In this document: one piece after another, positions 25,987 through 35,094 of the stretch | Position numbering within the stretch: position 1 is the stretch's first letter | Layout: every line of letters begins with the position of its first letter | Assembly: GCA_016927755.1 (NCBI GenBank) | Contig: JAFGLZ010000139.1 | Coordinates: 1-64,000 of the forward strand | Direction of reading: 5' to 3' | DNA length: 64,000 nucleotides | DNA from: Phycisphaerae bacterium | GTDB taxonomy: Bacteria > Planctomycetota > Phycisphaerae > UBA1845 > JAFGLZ01 | Translations under genes and position numbers: made by a program | The notes under the pieces: model-generated | What the model saw: only the letters and a program-made list of their open reading frames with translations | The model's database searches: none | Told to the model about the DNA's origin: nothing

Positions 25987-26898
25987 ATGCGGGATACCCA
26001 ACACGTAAGGTCGCACCGGCCGCTGCTTCCGCGATGGTGGCGGTCTCTCAACGAGATGCGTTCGCTGGGTCGCGTGCCCATCAAGGTCCTGCTCTTCGCC
26101 GGCGTCCTCTTGGTCGTCTTGTTCCCGAGCCCCGACATGCTTTTGCGGCAGATTCATCGCTTGCGTCATCTGGACCAGATGATCGAACCGAACGCTCCGG
26201 GCCTGGCCGAGGTGGCCGCCGATTTGGGGTCGCGTCTCGACGCGAGCTTGACACCCAGACAGGTTCAGAAACGCGTTGAGAAGTACGTCCACGAGACGAT
26301 CCCGTACGCATGGGATTGGGACACGTGGAACGTCGTCGACTACATCCCGACCGTGCCCGAGGTCTTGGAGAAGCGGAGAGAGGATTGCGACGGCCGGGCC
26401 GTGCTGGCCGCGTCCTTGCTCCGCCGGCTGGGGCAGGACGCGATGCTCGCCACCGATCTCCGCCACGTGTGGGTGACGGTCGGTCGGGACGAGCTGATGG
26501 GTCCGGGCGCCGCGAAGTCGGCCGTCAGCACGCCGACCGGCACTCAAGTCAACTGGCATACGCTCTCGAACGTTCCCCGAACGCTGGCTTTCGGAGTGGC
26601 GGTGTTCCCCCTGTCTCGAGAGGCGATTCTCGTGGCGACGATCCTCCTTCTGATGGCGCCGGCTCGCATGCGGTGCGTGGCATTCGTGTTCGCCACGGCG
26701 ACGCTGCTGGCGGGATGGGCGTTTCTTCGGCAAGGCGTCGTGGTGGCGCCGGATCTGAGCGGCTTCTCCGAGCGGACGTGGGCCAGTTGGATCGGGCTGA
26801 TCCTGTCGCTGGCCGGGCTGCTGTCATTGTGGCTGACGGGAGGTCGCGCGGTTCGAAGCGACTCCACGAAAGCCGCGTCTCCTGCCGATAACACCTGA
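25987..26898 (+). CDS. Transglutaminase-like domain membrane protein
   Basis: About 303 residues from the ATG at 25987 (ATG 26056 is an alternative; upstream frame to 25744 lies over the divergent gene). An N-terminal helix (VPIKVLLFAGVLLVVLF) is followed by a transglutaminase-like core with REDCDGRAVLAASLLRRLG and DLRHVWVTVG, supplying candidate catalytic Cys, His and Asp. The C-terminal third has three more hydrophobic helices. Such proteins can be proteases or cross-linking/acyl-transfer enzymes at the membrane; which one cannot be told. A real, non-shadow gene by motif and composition. Confidence 0.75.
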   Translation: MRDTQHVRSHRPLLPRWWRSLNEMRSLGRVPIKVLLFAGVLLVVLFPSPDMLLRQIHRLRHLDQMIEPNAPGLAEVAADLGSRLDASLTPRQVQKRVEKYVHETIPYAWDWDTWNVVDYIPTVPEVLEKRREDCDGRAVLAASLLRRLGQDAMLATDLRHVWVTVGRDELMGPGAAKSAVSTPTGTQVNWHTLSNVPRTLAFGVAVFPLSREAILVATILLLMAPARMRCVAFVFATATLLAGWAFLRQGVVVAPDLSGFSERTWASWIGLILSLAGLLSLWLTGGRAVRSDSTKAASPADNT

Positions 26899-26930
26899 GA
26901 GCAATCCCCATCATCGAGCCGGAGGCAGGC

Positions 26931-27560
26931 ATGTCCGACACCGTACACGTCGTGTCCCACCCCGTGGTCCAGCACAAGCTGGCGCTGGCGCGAGACAGCA
27001 CGACCGACCCCCCGAAGTTCCGAGCCCTTCTTGCCGAGATCACAGAGCTGCTCGCCTATGAGGCCTCCAGCGACGTCAAGACCGAAGCGCTTGACGTATC
27101 GACGCCCGTGGACTGGGCCGAGGGTCAGATGCTGGCCGAGGACATCACGATCGTTCCGATCCTTCGGGCGGGCCTGGGCATGCTGGAGGGCGCCACGCGT
27201 CTTCTTCCCTGGGCCAGGGTCGGGCATCTCGGGGTGTATCGAGACCAGGAGACGTTCGAGCCGGTCATCTACTACAACCGGCTTCCCCCGGACGTGAAGG
27301 CTTCGCTGGTCTTCATGTTGGATGCGATGCTCGCCACCGGAGGATCCTGCAGCGCGGCGGTAGACGTCTTGAAGCGTAGCGGCGTGACCAGACTGCGGGT
27401 GATTTGCCTGATCGCCACGCCGACGGCGATCGACCGGATGGCCGAGGACCACGCAGACGTGGGCATCTACACGGCGAGCGTCGATCCGATCGTCGGCGCG
27501 GACGGTCGGATCAGCCCCGGTTTGGGGGACGTTGGGGCTCGACTGTTCGGCACGGCATGA
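26931..27560 (+). CDS. upp: Uracil phosphoribosyltransferase
   Basis: 209 residues, the normal length. It makes UMP from uracil and PRPP. The start HVVSHPVVQHKLALARD, the flexible loop region VPILRAGLGM (near 80), and the PRPP-binding motif VFMLDAMLATGGS (near 124-136) are diagnostic. A GGAGG site lies upstream of the ATG. It is monocistronic and faces the polysaccharide cluster convergently. Confidence 0.95.
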   Translation: MSDTVHVVSHPVVQHKLALARDSTTDPPKFRALLAEITELLAYEASSDVKTEALDVSTPVDWAEGQMLAEDITIVPILRAGLGMLEGATRLLPWARVGHLGVYRDQETFEPVIYYNRLPPDVKASLVFMLDAMLATGGSCSAAVDVLKRSGVTRLRVICLIATPTAIDRMAEDHADVGIYTASVDPIVGADGRISPGLGDVGARLFGTA

Positions 27561-27574
27561 CGGAAGCAGTGATA

Positions 27575-28606
27575 TCAGGCGGCGGCCGGCGGCTCGATGC
27601 GGGCCCGCGGATCGTGCCGCAGCAGCTCCCATGTGGCGCCCAGGTAGAATCCGAAAGACCGCATCCGTTCGATCCAGTTCTCCGGTCTTCCCGCCACACA
27701 CGACGGTACGTACGCCAGCCCCGTCGAGACGAGCTTTCGGACCATCCAACGAGGGGGCCCGAGGCGTCCGACGGGCGCTATCTCACCCAGTCGAACGGCG
27801 GCCCGCCCCACCGCGGTGAAGTAGCGTACCAGGAACGCGCGACGCAGCCGGTCCGCCGGCGTGTAGTGGTTGACGATCGCCTCGGGGACGTAGACGCCGT
27901 GGGACCCTTGCCGCTCGAGTTCGGCCAAGACGGCCACCTCCTCACCGCCGATCAGAGACGTTCCGTTGCGTCCGAGATCGGTTCTGAAGCCGCCCACGTC
28001 GCGGAGGCGCCGGGCGTCGAATGCCAGGTTGGCACCCATCGGCCGAGGTTCCCCGGGAGTCAGTGGGCCGGACTTGCGAGGGAGGGAGAATCGAACGACA
28101 ACACCCGCGAGCATCCGCTCGCATTGCTCCGTCAGCCATGACGGGCGGGGGTAATCATAGGCGGGCAGGATCTGCCCGGCCAAGTAGCTCGCCGTCGGCC
28201 AACACCGACGCGCCGCCAATAGAGCGGCCAGCCATGCCCCGTCCACCTCGACATCGTCGTCGGTGAACGCCAGCAAACGACCCCGCGTCTCGACCAACGC
28301 GCGGTTTCTCGCCGCCGATAGACCGGGCTCGGATTCGTACAGGTAGCGCAGCGGCAACCGATCAGACCAGGCGCCCGCGACCCGCGGCGTGTGATCGGTC
28401 GAACGGTTGTCGATGACGAGGACTTCCCAGGAACATCCCTCGGGGATGCGCGCGGCGTGGATGCTGGCCAGAGCGCGATTCAGGGACTCGGCCCGGTTGT
28501 ACGTGCAGATCACGACGGACAGATCGATGCCGCCGTCGCGCGTCGCGTCCTCTGTTTGACCGCCTCGATTCACTACGGCTCTCCTGTCGACCGCGAGCGG
28601 CTTCAC
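27575..28606 (-). CDS. GT2 family glycosyltransferase (polysaccharide locus)
   Basis: 343 residues from a GTG at 28606 that overlaps the upstream gene's stop (GTGA). The GT-A core shows LSVVICTYNRAESLNRAL, VLVIDNRSTDHT and LLAFTDDDVEVDGAWLA (metal-binding Asp cluster), and the middle has PMGANLAFDARRLRDVGGF, usual for inverting GT2 enzymes such as rhamnosyl/galactosyl transferases. Last gene of the minus-strand cluster. Sugar specificity is not readable. Confidence 0.85.
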   Translation of the reverse strand: MKPLAVDRRAVVNRGGQTEDATRDGGIDLSVVICTYNRAESLNRALASIHAARIPEGCSWEVLVIDNRSTDHTPRVAGAWSDRLPLRYLYESEPGLSAARNRALVETRGRLLAFTDDDVEVDGAWLAALLAARRCWPTASYLAGQILPAYDYPRPSWLTEQCERMLAGVVVRFSLPRKSGPLTPGEPRPMGANLAFDARRLRDVGGFRTDLGRNGTSLIGGEEVAVLAELERQGSHGVYVPEAIVNHYTPADRLRRAFLVRYFTAVGRAAVRLGEIAPVGRLGPPRWMVRKLVSTGLAYVPSCVAGRPENWIERMRSFGFYLGATWELLRHDPRARIEPPAAA

Positions 28607-29628
28607 GCCATCACGGCGGGGACATCCTCATCGCGATTCGCGGCGTCTCGCCATAGCAGCAGATGCTGGTGAAGACGCAGAGGCAGGAAGCTGGGCAAGA
28701 CGACCTTCAGATCGTCCAGCCGGCATCGCCCCATCCCGGCCATTCTTCGGAAACACCGCCTGGCGGTACTCAGATCCCATCTCGAGTACGCCGCGTATCC
28801 CTCGCGGCGGAAGACGTCGTTGACCCAATCGCTCAGCTCTTCCCGCGGGATGTGTCGCAGGTGGGATCGGTGCGTCTCGACGAAGTCGCGGAGCATCCGC
28901 CATCGTTTCAGCGTGGGTCGGTAGTGGTCCGCCGTCTGTTGGTTGGGATGACGTCGGTAGTAGGCCATCACCTTGGGAACGCGGCGGAAGCGGCACCTGG
29001 TCGCCAAGCGGAGCCACAGGTGGTAGTCCTCTGCCGGCGGGAAGCGCCGGTCGAAGCCGCCGACCTCGCGAAGCTTCTTGAGGCGGACCAGGACGGCGTG
29101 GATCGGGAAAGGGCAACACTGGAGCATCAGGGCCAGCTTGTCTCGCCCCCGGGCGTCGAGGTCCTGAGGGACGAACGGCCGAGCATTGTCCAGATTGCCC
29201 CAGAACCTGGCCCAGCCGCAGTAGACCAGATCCGGACGAGGGTCGTCGTCCTCGTTTGGCTCGGCCTCGATCGCCTCGATCATCGTCTCGAGGAACCGAT
29301 GGTCCCAACGATCGTCCGCGTCGAGAAAGGCCACATACGTGCCCGTGGCGCAGGCCAGCCCGGCGTTTCGGGCGGCCGAGCACCCCGCGTTCGACTGACG
29401 GATCAGGCGGACCGGGGGACCGTAGCCAGCGACAATGTCGGCCGAGCCGTCCGTCGAACCGTCGTCGACGACGATGAGCTCGACCTGCCGATGGGTCTGT
29501 GCGAGGACGTCCTCGACGGCCTCGGCCACGTAGGCGGCGGCGTTGTAGCACGGCATGATCACGGACACGCGACGTGACGACTGCCTGGTGACGGTCTTGG
29601 TCGGCCCTTGCTGCATCGTAGCGGTCAC
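28603..29628 (-). CDS. GT2 family glycosyltransferase (polysaccharide locus)
   Basis: 341 residues, GTG start at 29628 overlapping the Wzt-like gene by four bases. Motifs VSVIMPCYNAAAYVAEAV, LIVVDDGSTDGSADI and YVAFLDADDRWDHRFLE are those of a GT2 enzyme with DxD. PPAEDYHLWLRLA (Glu-Asp, candidate catalytic base) follows near residue 195. It likely adds one residue of the repeat unit on undecaprenyl-phosphate. Translationally coupled on both sides. Confidence 0.87.
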   Translation of the reverse strand: MTATMQQGPTKTVTRQSSRRVSVIMPCYNAAAYVAEAVEDVLAQTHRQVELIVVDDGSTDGSADIVAGYGPPVRLIRQSNAGCSAARNAGLACATGTYVAFLDADDRWDHRFLETMIEAIEAEPNEDDDPRPDLVYCGWARFWGNLDNARPFVPQDLDARGRDKLALMLQCCPFPIHAVLVRLKKLREVGGFDRRFPPAEDYHLWLRLATRCRFRRVPKVMAYYRRHPNQQTADHYRPTLKRWRMLRDFVETHRSHLRHIPREELSDWVNDVFRREGYAAYSRWDLSTARRCFRRMAGMGRCRLDDLKVVLPSFLPLRLHQHLLLWRDAANRDEDVPAVMA

Positions 29629-30857
29629 CTCACGTTGCCCGTCAGGATCGGATTCGCGGACGGGAGGATCCGGTATTGCCAGTCCATGTGAACCAAGTTG
29701 TCCGTCAAACGCTTGCCGGGGACCGAGAAGTGCAACACGTTGTCGGCCCAGTAGTAGAACTCCATCGTGTGACGGTTGAAGAGATTGACGCCGACGCTGT
29801 ACGGGCCGGGGGCCAAGTTGGCGGACAGCTCGAACGAGGCGTCATAGACCTCGCCCCTTCGAAAGTCGTAGAAATCGCCCGCGACGGCGGTCGTCTGATC
29901 GAAGACGGCGGTTCGGTCGTCGTGGATTACGCGAAGCGACAACCCCGCGTCCCTGAGATCCTGATGACATCGGAACCGTAGCCGCACGGAGCACCGCTCG
30001 CCCGGCTCGACGATGTGCGTCGGCTGGCCGTCGGCGTCGCTGAACTCAGCGGCCTCGACGGTCAACAGGCGGCCTCGGCCGTCCGCCGCGGACATGCAGA
30101 GCTGCTCACCCATTGCCTCGAGGTAGCGTCGCGTCGCGTCCTCGGCGCTTCCCTCGTAGAAGATCTCGCCGCGGCGCAGCACGATGCATCGGTCGCAGAG
30201 CGTCGAGACGGCCTGCATGTTGTGGCTGACGAAGACGACGGTCGTACCGCGCTCCTTGATTTCGTTCATCCGCCGGAAGCACTTGATCTGGAAGCTGAAG
30301 TCGCCGACGCTTAGCACCTCATCAACCAGGAGCACGTCGGGATCGAGCTGTGCGGCCACCGAGAACCCCAGGCGAGCGACCATCCCCGAGCTGTATCGCT
30401 TGATGGGGGTGTCGATGAACTCCTCGAGGCCGGAGAAGTTGACGATGGCGTCGAGCTTGCCGTCGATCTCGGCCCGGGTCATGCCGAGGATACTGCCGTT
30501 GAGATAGACGTTTTCCCGCCCGGTGAGCTCGGGATGGAACCCGGCGCCGACCTCGATCAAGGCGGACATCCGCCCGCGAGTCAGGATTCGTCCCCGGTCG
30601 GGCTTGAGGATGCCGCAGAGGAGCTTCAGGAGGGTGCTCTTGCCGGCCCCGTTCGGCCCGATGATTCCCAGGACCTCTCCCGGTCTGGCTTGGATCGAGA
30701 CGCTCCTCAGGGCACAGAAGGTCTCGGCCTGACTCGTTCGACGTCGACGGGTCAACCATCGCGCCATCCTGGGCAGGGCATCCCGCAGGCTGCCGCCCGT
30801 CTGGCCGAGTCGGAAGTGCTTCCAGACATCATTGACGATCAACGCCGGTTCGCTCAC
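29625..30857 (-). CDS. Wzt-like polysaccharide ABC transporter ATPase with C-terminal sugar-binding domain
   Basis: 410 residues. The nucleotide-binding domain has Walker A IGPNGAGKSTLLKLL (near 68), signature YSSGMVARLGFSVA, Walker B VLLVDEVLSVGD and the switch His in FVSHNMQ. Residues ~255-400 form a beta-rich Wzt_C-type domain, which in Wzt recognises the modified end of the polymer before export. The cognate ABC permease (Wzm) is not next to it, where it would normally be. GTG start overlaps the upstream membrane gene by four bases. Confidence 0.9.
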   Translation of the reverse strand: MSEPALIVNDVWKHFRLGQTGGSLRDALPRMARWLTRRRRTSQAETFCALRSVSIQARPGEVLGIIGPNGAGKSTLLKLLCGILKPDRGRILTRGRMSALIEVGAGFHPELTGRENVYLNGSILGMTRAEIDGKLDAIVNFSGLEEFIDTPIKRYSSGMVARLGFSVAAQLDPDVLLVDEVLSVGDFSFQIKCFRRMNEIKERGTTVVFVSHNMQAVSTLCDRCIVLRRGEIFYEGSAEDATRRYLEAMGEQLCMSAADGRGRLLTVEAAEFSDADGQPTHIVEPGERCSVRLRFRCHQDLRDAGLSLRVIHDDRTAVFDQTTAVAGDFYDFRRGEVYDASFELSANLAPGPYSVGVNLFNRHTMEFYYWADNVLHFSVPGKRLTDNLVHMDWQYRILPSANPILTGNVR

Positions 30858-33046
30858 TGATTCCCTCCCCGGGAGTCTTGACTGGGCTTCGAGCCACCGA
30901 TGCCAAGGTAGATGAACTCGCGTCTTCTCGCTCCGACAGGTCGGTCCGAGGTCTCAAGGATCGCCGTTGCCGGATGCGATGCGGGCGGTACGATCTTGAC
31001 CTCGGACCTGCCGCTTCCCGGAACAGTCTCCCGTAGGTCGTAGACGAGGAAGCCGTCGTTCTGGTAGGCAACTGGACACGGCATTCGGTTGGATTCTTCG
31101 CGCTTCCAGACGACGTAGCCGACGCCATACTTTCGCGCGACGGCCAGCAAGGAAGCGTTCGAGAAGGCGTGGTAATTCGATCCGGGCGCCCAGCGCTGCT
31201 CGACGCCGATGTCGAGGAGGCGCGCCTTGGCGACGGGGGCGTATCGTCGATCCCAGACGCTCTGCATTCCGAGCTGATACGTCGCCAGCGTGTTGCGTTC
31301 GCTGTAATACGTCCACCCGAACAGGTCCGGGGGGGTGATGAACAGTGTATCGGGCTTCGTTTGGGTTCTCGCCCAATTCATTACGTTCTGCCACGGGTCT
31401 CGATCGACGTCGTATCCGCCGGGGGACTGCCAGGGCTTGGCGCGCAGTTGCGGCATCCACGTCCCCTCGGCCACTCGTGTCGGCGCGACGGTTCCCGCAA
31501 CGATGATGACGGCAAGCCACCCCAGGCGTCCCGCCTGGGTCACTGGCCAACCTTCGCGCTCAGGGGGCTCTTGGCTCGGGACCTCTCGACGCTTCTCCGT
31601 GCTCGAGATGACCCAGGCCATGATCGCCACGAGGAGGGCCATCCGGGGGAGGGTAGACGCCGACGGCAGTTGTGCGGGGTCGATCCAGGCGACCATGCCC
31701 GCCGCCAGAAGGGCCGCCAGCATCGCCATCAGCGACCACCGATCGCGGCGGGAGAGCAGGAGCCACGCGGCAACCGGAATCGTGACCCAAGGGGTGTACT
31801 TGACTCCGACGAGAATCGTCGCCAGCCATAGGGCCATGAGCAGAAAGAGGAATCGCGGGCGACGCTGCATGACCTCCAGGGCCGCGGCGACGACGAAGGC
31901 CGTGGCCAGCAGGCGAACCGCGTAGGTCAACCGGAACGGCATCATCTGCATGGCCAGCGTTCGGGGGAGCAGCTCGACAAAGACCACCCCGACGCCGCAC
32001 CACAGGGCGATCCCGATCGCGAAGCGAAGGAAGACGCCGCGCCGCCGGCCCAGCCAACTCCCCCCCATCACAAACGCCACGACCCCCGCGGACGCCAGAC
32101 CGAGGAAGTGAACGTACTCCCATCGGTGGAACATGCTTGGGAAGACGTGGAAGTAGTTGAAGAACCGGACCATCTCGACGTGGCCGCCGTCAGGCGTGGC
32201 GGGGGCGGTCAGGGAAGACGCCATCGGACCGACGCCGAGGGATCGCCCGATTTCCAGCACCGTGGGGGCCGCGAACAGAACGCCGACCACGAGCGCGACG
32301 ACGATCCGAGAGATTCTGAAGCGGCGTAGGCGCCAGAGGGCATCGGGAACGAGCATCGCCGCCGTGGCCACACCGAAGATCGGATGCAGGTTGAACCCGA
32401 CGCCGAGCAACAGGGCGGTCAGAATCAGACCGCCGCGGAGATAGACGACGACGGCGAGCATGAGCACGATCTTGCCCAGATCGCTCTGGACGAACTCAGG
32501 GCTGATCAACTCCGTCCATGCGAGGGTTCCGTAGAAGGCCGGCTGCAGAATGGCAGCCACGGCGGCCAGCAGGCCCGGCCACCATCCGCGCGTCACCTCG
32601 ACCATGAAGGCCAGAAGGACGGCCACAAAGACGAATCTCATCAGGACGGTCGCCACGACGTGCGCTTTGACGCCCAGGGGGGATGCCAGCAGTCTTCCCA
32701 TCGACTTGTACAGCGGATAAGGCATGCGTTGGAGGTGTTCGATCAGCGGATTGTCGGGGTAGAGGGTCGGATCGATCTGCTGCTTGGCGATCGGCAGGTA
32801 GAGGACCGAGTCTTCCAGGTGATAGCCGTAGCGGAGATTGAGCAGGAGCCACAGCGCCGTGATCGCCGCCAGGGCAATCCATCCTCCGGTACTGGGACGT
32901 GGGAGGGTGAACGCGTCGGCAAGTGTCGCAAGGGGTGACCTTCGTGCCACGACGGTAACCACGTCCTGGCCGCCCCATGGCGGGTCGGTTTCTCTTCGTT
33001 CGAAGCCGAGATGACGGAGTATTCGCATCATCCGATGCCGTCCCAT
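30854..33046 (-). CDS. Large polytopic membrane protein of the polysaccharide locus, unknown function
   Basis: 730 residues. After a ~50-residue cytosolic start there are about a dozen hydrophobic helices to residue ~540 with a periplasm-facing loop after the first helix (HLEDSVLYLPIAKQQIDPTLYPDNPL). A soluble C-terminal domain of ~170 residues follows (DTLFITPPDLFGWTYYSERN). The Asp/Glu-rich first loop and the C-terminal domain resemble GT-C type transferases or polymerases, but I cannot assign a family with confidence; it may belong to a DUF6798-type group. Its place between a DPM-like GT and an ABC exporter suggests glycan synthesis or polymerisation. Confidence 0.65.
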   Translation of the reverse strand: MGRHRMMRILRHLGFERRETDPPWGGQDVVTVVARRSPLATLADAFTLPRPSTGGWIALAAITALWLLLNLRYGYHLEDSVLYLPIAKQQIDPTLYPDNPLIEHLQRMPYPLYKSMGRLLASPLGVKAHVVATVLMRFVFVAVLLAFMVEVTRGWWPGLLAAVAAILQPAFYGTLAWTELISPEFVQSDLGKIVLMLAVVVYLRGGLILTALLLGVGFNLHPIFGVATAAMLVPDALWRLRRFRISRIVVALVVGVLFAAPTVLEIGRSLGVGPMASSLTAPATPDGGHVEMVRFFNYFHVFPSMFHRWEYVHFLGLASAGVVAFVMGGSWLGRRRGVFLRFAIGIALWCGVGVVFVELLPRTLAMQMMPFRLTYAVRLLATAFVVAAALEVMQRRPRFLFLLMALWLATILVGVKYTPWVTIPVAAWLLLSRRDRWSLMAMLAALLAAGMVAWIDPAQLPSASTLPRMALLVAIMAWVISSTEKRREVPSQEPPEREGWPVTQAGRLGWLAVIIVAGTVAPTRVAEGTWMPQLRAKPWQSPGGYDVDRDPWQNVMNWARTQTKPDTLFITPPDLFGWTYYSERNTLATYQLGMQSVWDRRYAPVAKARLLDIGVEQRWAPGSNYHAFSNASLLAVARKYGVGYVVWKREESNRMPCPVAYQNDGFLVYDLRETVPGSGRSEVKIVPPASHPATAILETSDRPVGARRREFIYLGIGGSKPSQDSRGGNQ

Positions 33047-33070
33047 CCCTGGCGTGGGCGCCGGTGCGAG

Positions 33071-33856
33071 CTATGAGATCCTCGACAACGCCGGCTGGGG
33101 CTCGACCTGGCCGGCGGGCCGATCCTTCGGCGTCTTGTGGTAGCCACCCAACCAACTGACCGCCCTGAACTTCAAGATCATGCCGATCATTGTGAATCCC
33201 AGCACGATGGCTCTCAGCTTGCTGCCGGTGACCGAGGAGACGCCGACCCGTTTCTTGTAGTTCACCGGAATCTCGGTGAAGCGGATGCCATTCAGGACGA
33301 CGTGGAGCATCATCTCGGGCCCGAAGTGAGAGCCCTTCACCTCGAACCGATCCCAGATTCTCATCAGTGCGGATCGCTTGATCGCGCGATAGGTGCAGCC
33401 GACGTCGGTCAGCAGGGTCGTGTTGAAGAGGAACTCGAGCATCTTGGCGACGGCCCAGTTGCCCCACTTGAGCATGAGGCCCATGTTCGCGCCTTCCCAG
33501 ATGAACTCACGGCTGGTTCGCGTTCCAATGACCATGTCGAAGTCGTCGAGGTAGGCCAGGAACTTGATGACGTCCTTCGGCGCGAACGTGCCGTCCGGTT
33601 CGCAGACGAACAGATAGTCGCCGGTGGCTTCGCGGAACCCGCGCTGGATCGCCGCGCCGTATCCCTGCGTCGACTCGAAGATCTGAATGGCGGAGGTGGG
33701 CTCCACTTCTTCCGCGGTGCCTTCGGCGGCGTTGTTGTTGATCACGATGATCTCGTCGACGCATCCGGTCTGCTCGAACTCACGGATGATCTGACGGATC
33801 GAGTCCCGCTCGTTGTAGGTTGGCAGAATGACCGATACCGTGTGGCCGGACCACAT
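33071..33856 (-). CDS. Polyprenyl-phosphate mannosyl/glucosyltransferase-like GT2
   Basis: 261 residues with an AAGGAG site before the ATG. VSVILPTYNERDSIRQII, IIVINNNAAEGTAEEV and FVCEPDGTFAPKDV form the donor site of the DPM1-like GT2 branch. GCTYRAIKRSALMRI and FTEIPVNYKKRVG match the central part of that family. No C-terminal membrane helices, so it resembles the soluble DPM1 form that charges a polyprenyl phosphate. It is the first gene of the lower half of the minus-strand cluster, 24 bases upstream of the large membrane protein, possibly its donor supplier. Confidence 0.85.
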   Translation of the reverse strand: MWSGHTVSVILPTYNERDSIRQIIREFEQTGCVDEIIVINNNAAEGTAEEVEPTSAIQIFESTQGYGAAIQRGFREATGDYLFVCEPDGTFAPKDVIKFLAYLDDFDMVIGTRTSREFIWEGANMGLMLKWGNWAVAKMLEFLFNTTLLTDVGCTYRAIKRSALMRIWDRFEVKGSHFGPEMMLHVVLNGIRFTEIPVNYKKRVGVSSVTGSKLRAIVLGFTMIGMILKFRAVSWLGGYHKTPKDRPAGQVEPQPALSRIS

Positions 33857-34178
33857 GGCGCAACTCCTTTTCCTCGAACAAGCGCAGCCCGACGAGGATC
33901 TCGCCCGGCCGGCAATCTCTCACTGCTGCCCCCGGCATCGAGGCCCTTGGCCGCGCACCGGGCGCGGAGTCACCCGATAGAGCCCAGTTTTTATCGGCCC
34001 GGGAAGACCTTCGATTGAGTTAGAACTCCGGGAAACGGCGGAGGATGGATTGTTCCATATTCCTTCGGTATAGAGACTTACAAATCACGGATGTTCCAGG
34101 GGGCCAATGGGGCAATATGCAGTACCGCCACTAGCAGCTCATCGGTCGTAACACGCCGATCCATCGGCGAGAGGTCGA
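33857..34178. promoter_or_regulatory. 322-base gap with TTATCGG site, likely second promoter region of the polysaccharide cluster
   Basis: This gap splits the export genes (wza-wzz-kinase) from the glycosyltransferase genes. It has TTATCGG at 33991-33997, also forming an imperfect hairpin with CCGATA at 33974-33979. No open frame looks real and no riboswitch consensus (for example the c-di-GMP type) was recognised. A promoter or processing site for the downstream GT genes is inferred from position. Confidence 0.3.
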
Positions 34179-35090
34179 TCACGACTCGTCATCGTGGTAG
34201 CCGTAGCCGCCGTAGTAGTTGTACGGTGAGTTGGCGTCCTGCGAGCCGGTCAGCACACACCCGATCAAGTTGACCTGGCTTGCCTGGAGGGACTGGACGA
34301 TCTGCTTGACCATGGGCTGGGAGGTCTTGCCCATTCTGATGACCATGAGCACTCCATCGGCCAACTGCCCGACGATGCCGGCATCGGCCACATCCGAGCT
34401 AGGTGGCGTATCGACCAGGACATAACTGTAGCGGTCCCTTAGATCGTCGAAGATCGCAGCCGCGCACTTCGAGCTGAGCAGTTCGGCCGGTTTGATACCA
34501 CGCGTGTTTCCCGCGCTGATGAGCTCGAGGTTGTCCGCAGGCGTTCTCTGAACGACGTTCTCCAGAGCGAACTTGCCCTGAAGCACCTCTGTGAGTCCCG
34601 GCTCTGATACGAGACCGAACAGCTTGGCCAGGCTGCTTCTACGGAAGTCGGCGTCCAGCACGAGCACGCGGTGGTGCTTGACCTCAGCCAGCACGACTCC
34701 CAGGTTGGCAGCCGTGACGCTCTTGCCCTCACCGGCGACACTGCTGGTGATCGCGAGGACGCGTGATCGTGCTCGCGGGTTCTGGCTGGCCAATCGGGTT
34801 CGCAGGGCACGATACTGCTCGATCAGGATGGAGTCTTGCCCGTGCAGGGCCACGACGAGCGGCGAGACCTTGGCGATCTGCTCGGCTCTTCGGGATCCCG
34901 CCGGGTCCCATGTCGGCGAGTCGTCGTTTCTGGACGGCGTCGTTTCGATTTGGGTGGGGTCTACGTCAAAGGGCGCTGGGGCGCCGTCGGCCTCCGCGAC
35001 GGTCGTTCCGACCGGCTCGGCCACCGCGACCCCGCCGGCCGAAGCCCGTTCCTGCTCCGCCTTCTTCAGTGCATCCGCGATCCTACCCAT
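34179..35090 (-). CDS. CpsD/CapB-type bacterial tyrosine kinase
   Basis: 303 residues. Residues ~95-290 are a P-loop kinase of the BY-kinase family: Walker A SSVAGEGKSVTAANL, Walker A' VLVLDADFRRSSLAKLFG, and Walker B YVLVDTPPSSDVADAG. The C-terminus ends in a tyrosine cluster (NYYGGYGYHDDES), the autophosphorylation site that controls export in Wzz/Wzc systems. The N-terminus starts GRIADALKKAEQERAS, as in XrtA-associated autokinases. It begins four bases after the Wzz gene, a split version of the Wzc arrangement. Confidence 0.92.
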   Translation of the reverse strand: MGRIADALKKAEQERASAGGVAVAEPVGTTVAEADGAPAPFDVDPTQIETTPSRNDDSPTWDPAGSRRAEQIAKVSPLVVALHGQDSILIEQYRALRTRLASQNPRARSRVLAITSSVAGEGKSVTAANLGVVLAEVKHHRVLVLDADFRRSSLAKLFGLVSEPGLTEVLQGKFALENVVQRTPADNLELISAGNTRGIKPAELLSSKCAAAIFDDLRDRYSYVLVDTPPSSDVADAGIVGQLADGVLMVIRMGKTSQPMVKQIVQSLQASQVNLIGCVLTGSQDANSPYNYYGGYGYHDDES

Positions 35091-35094
35091 CCCA

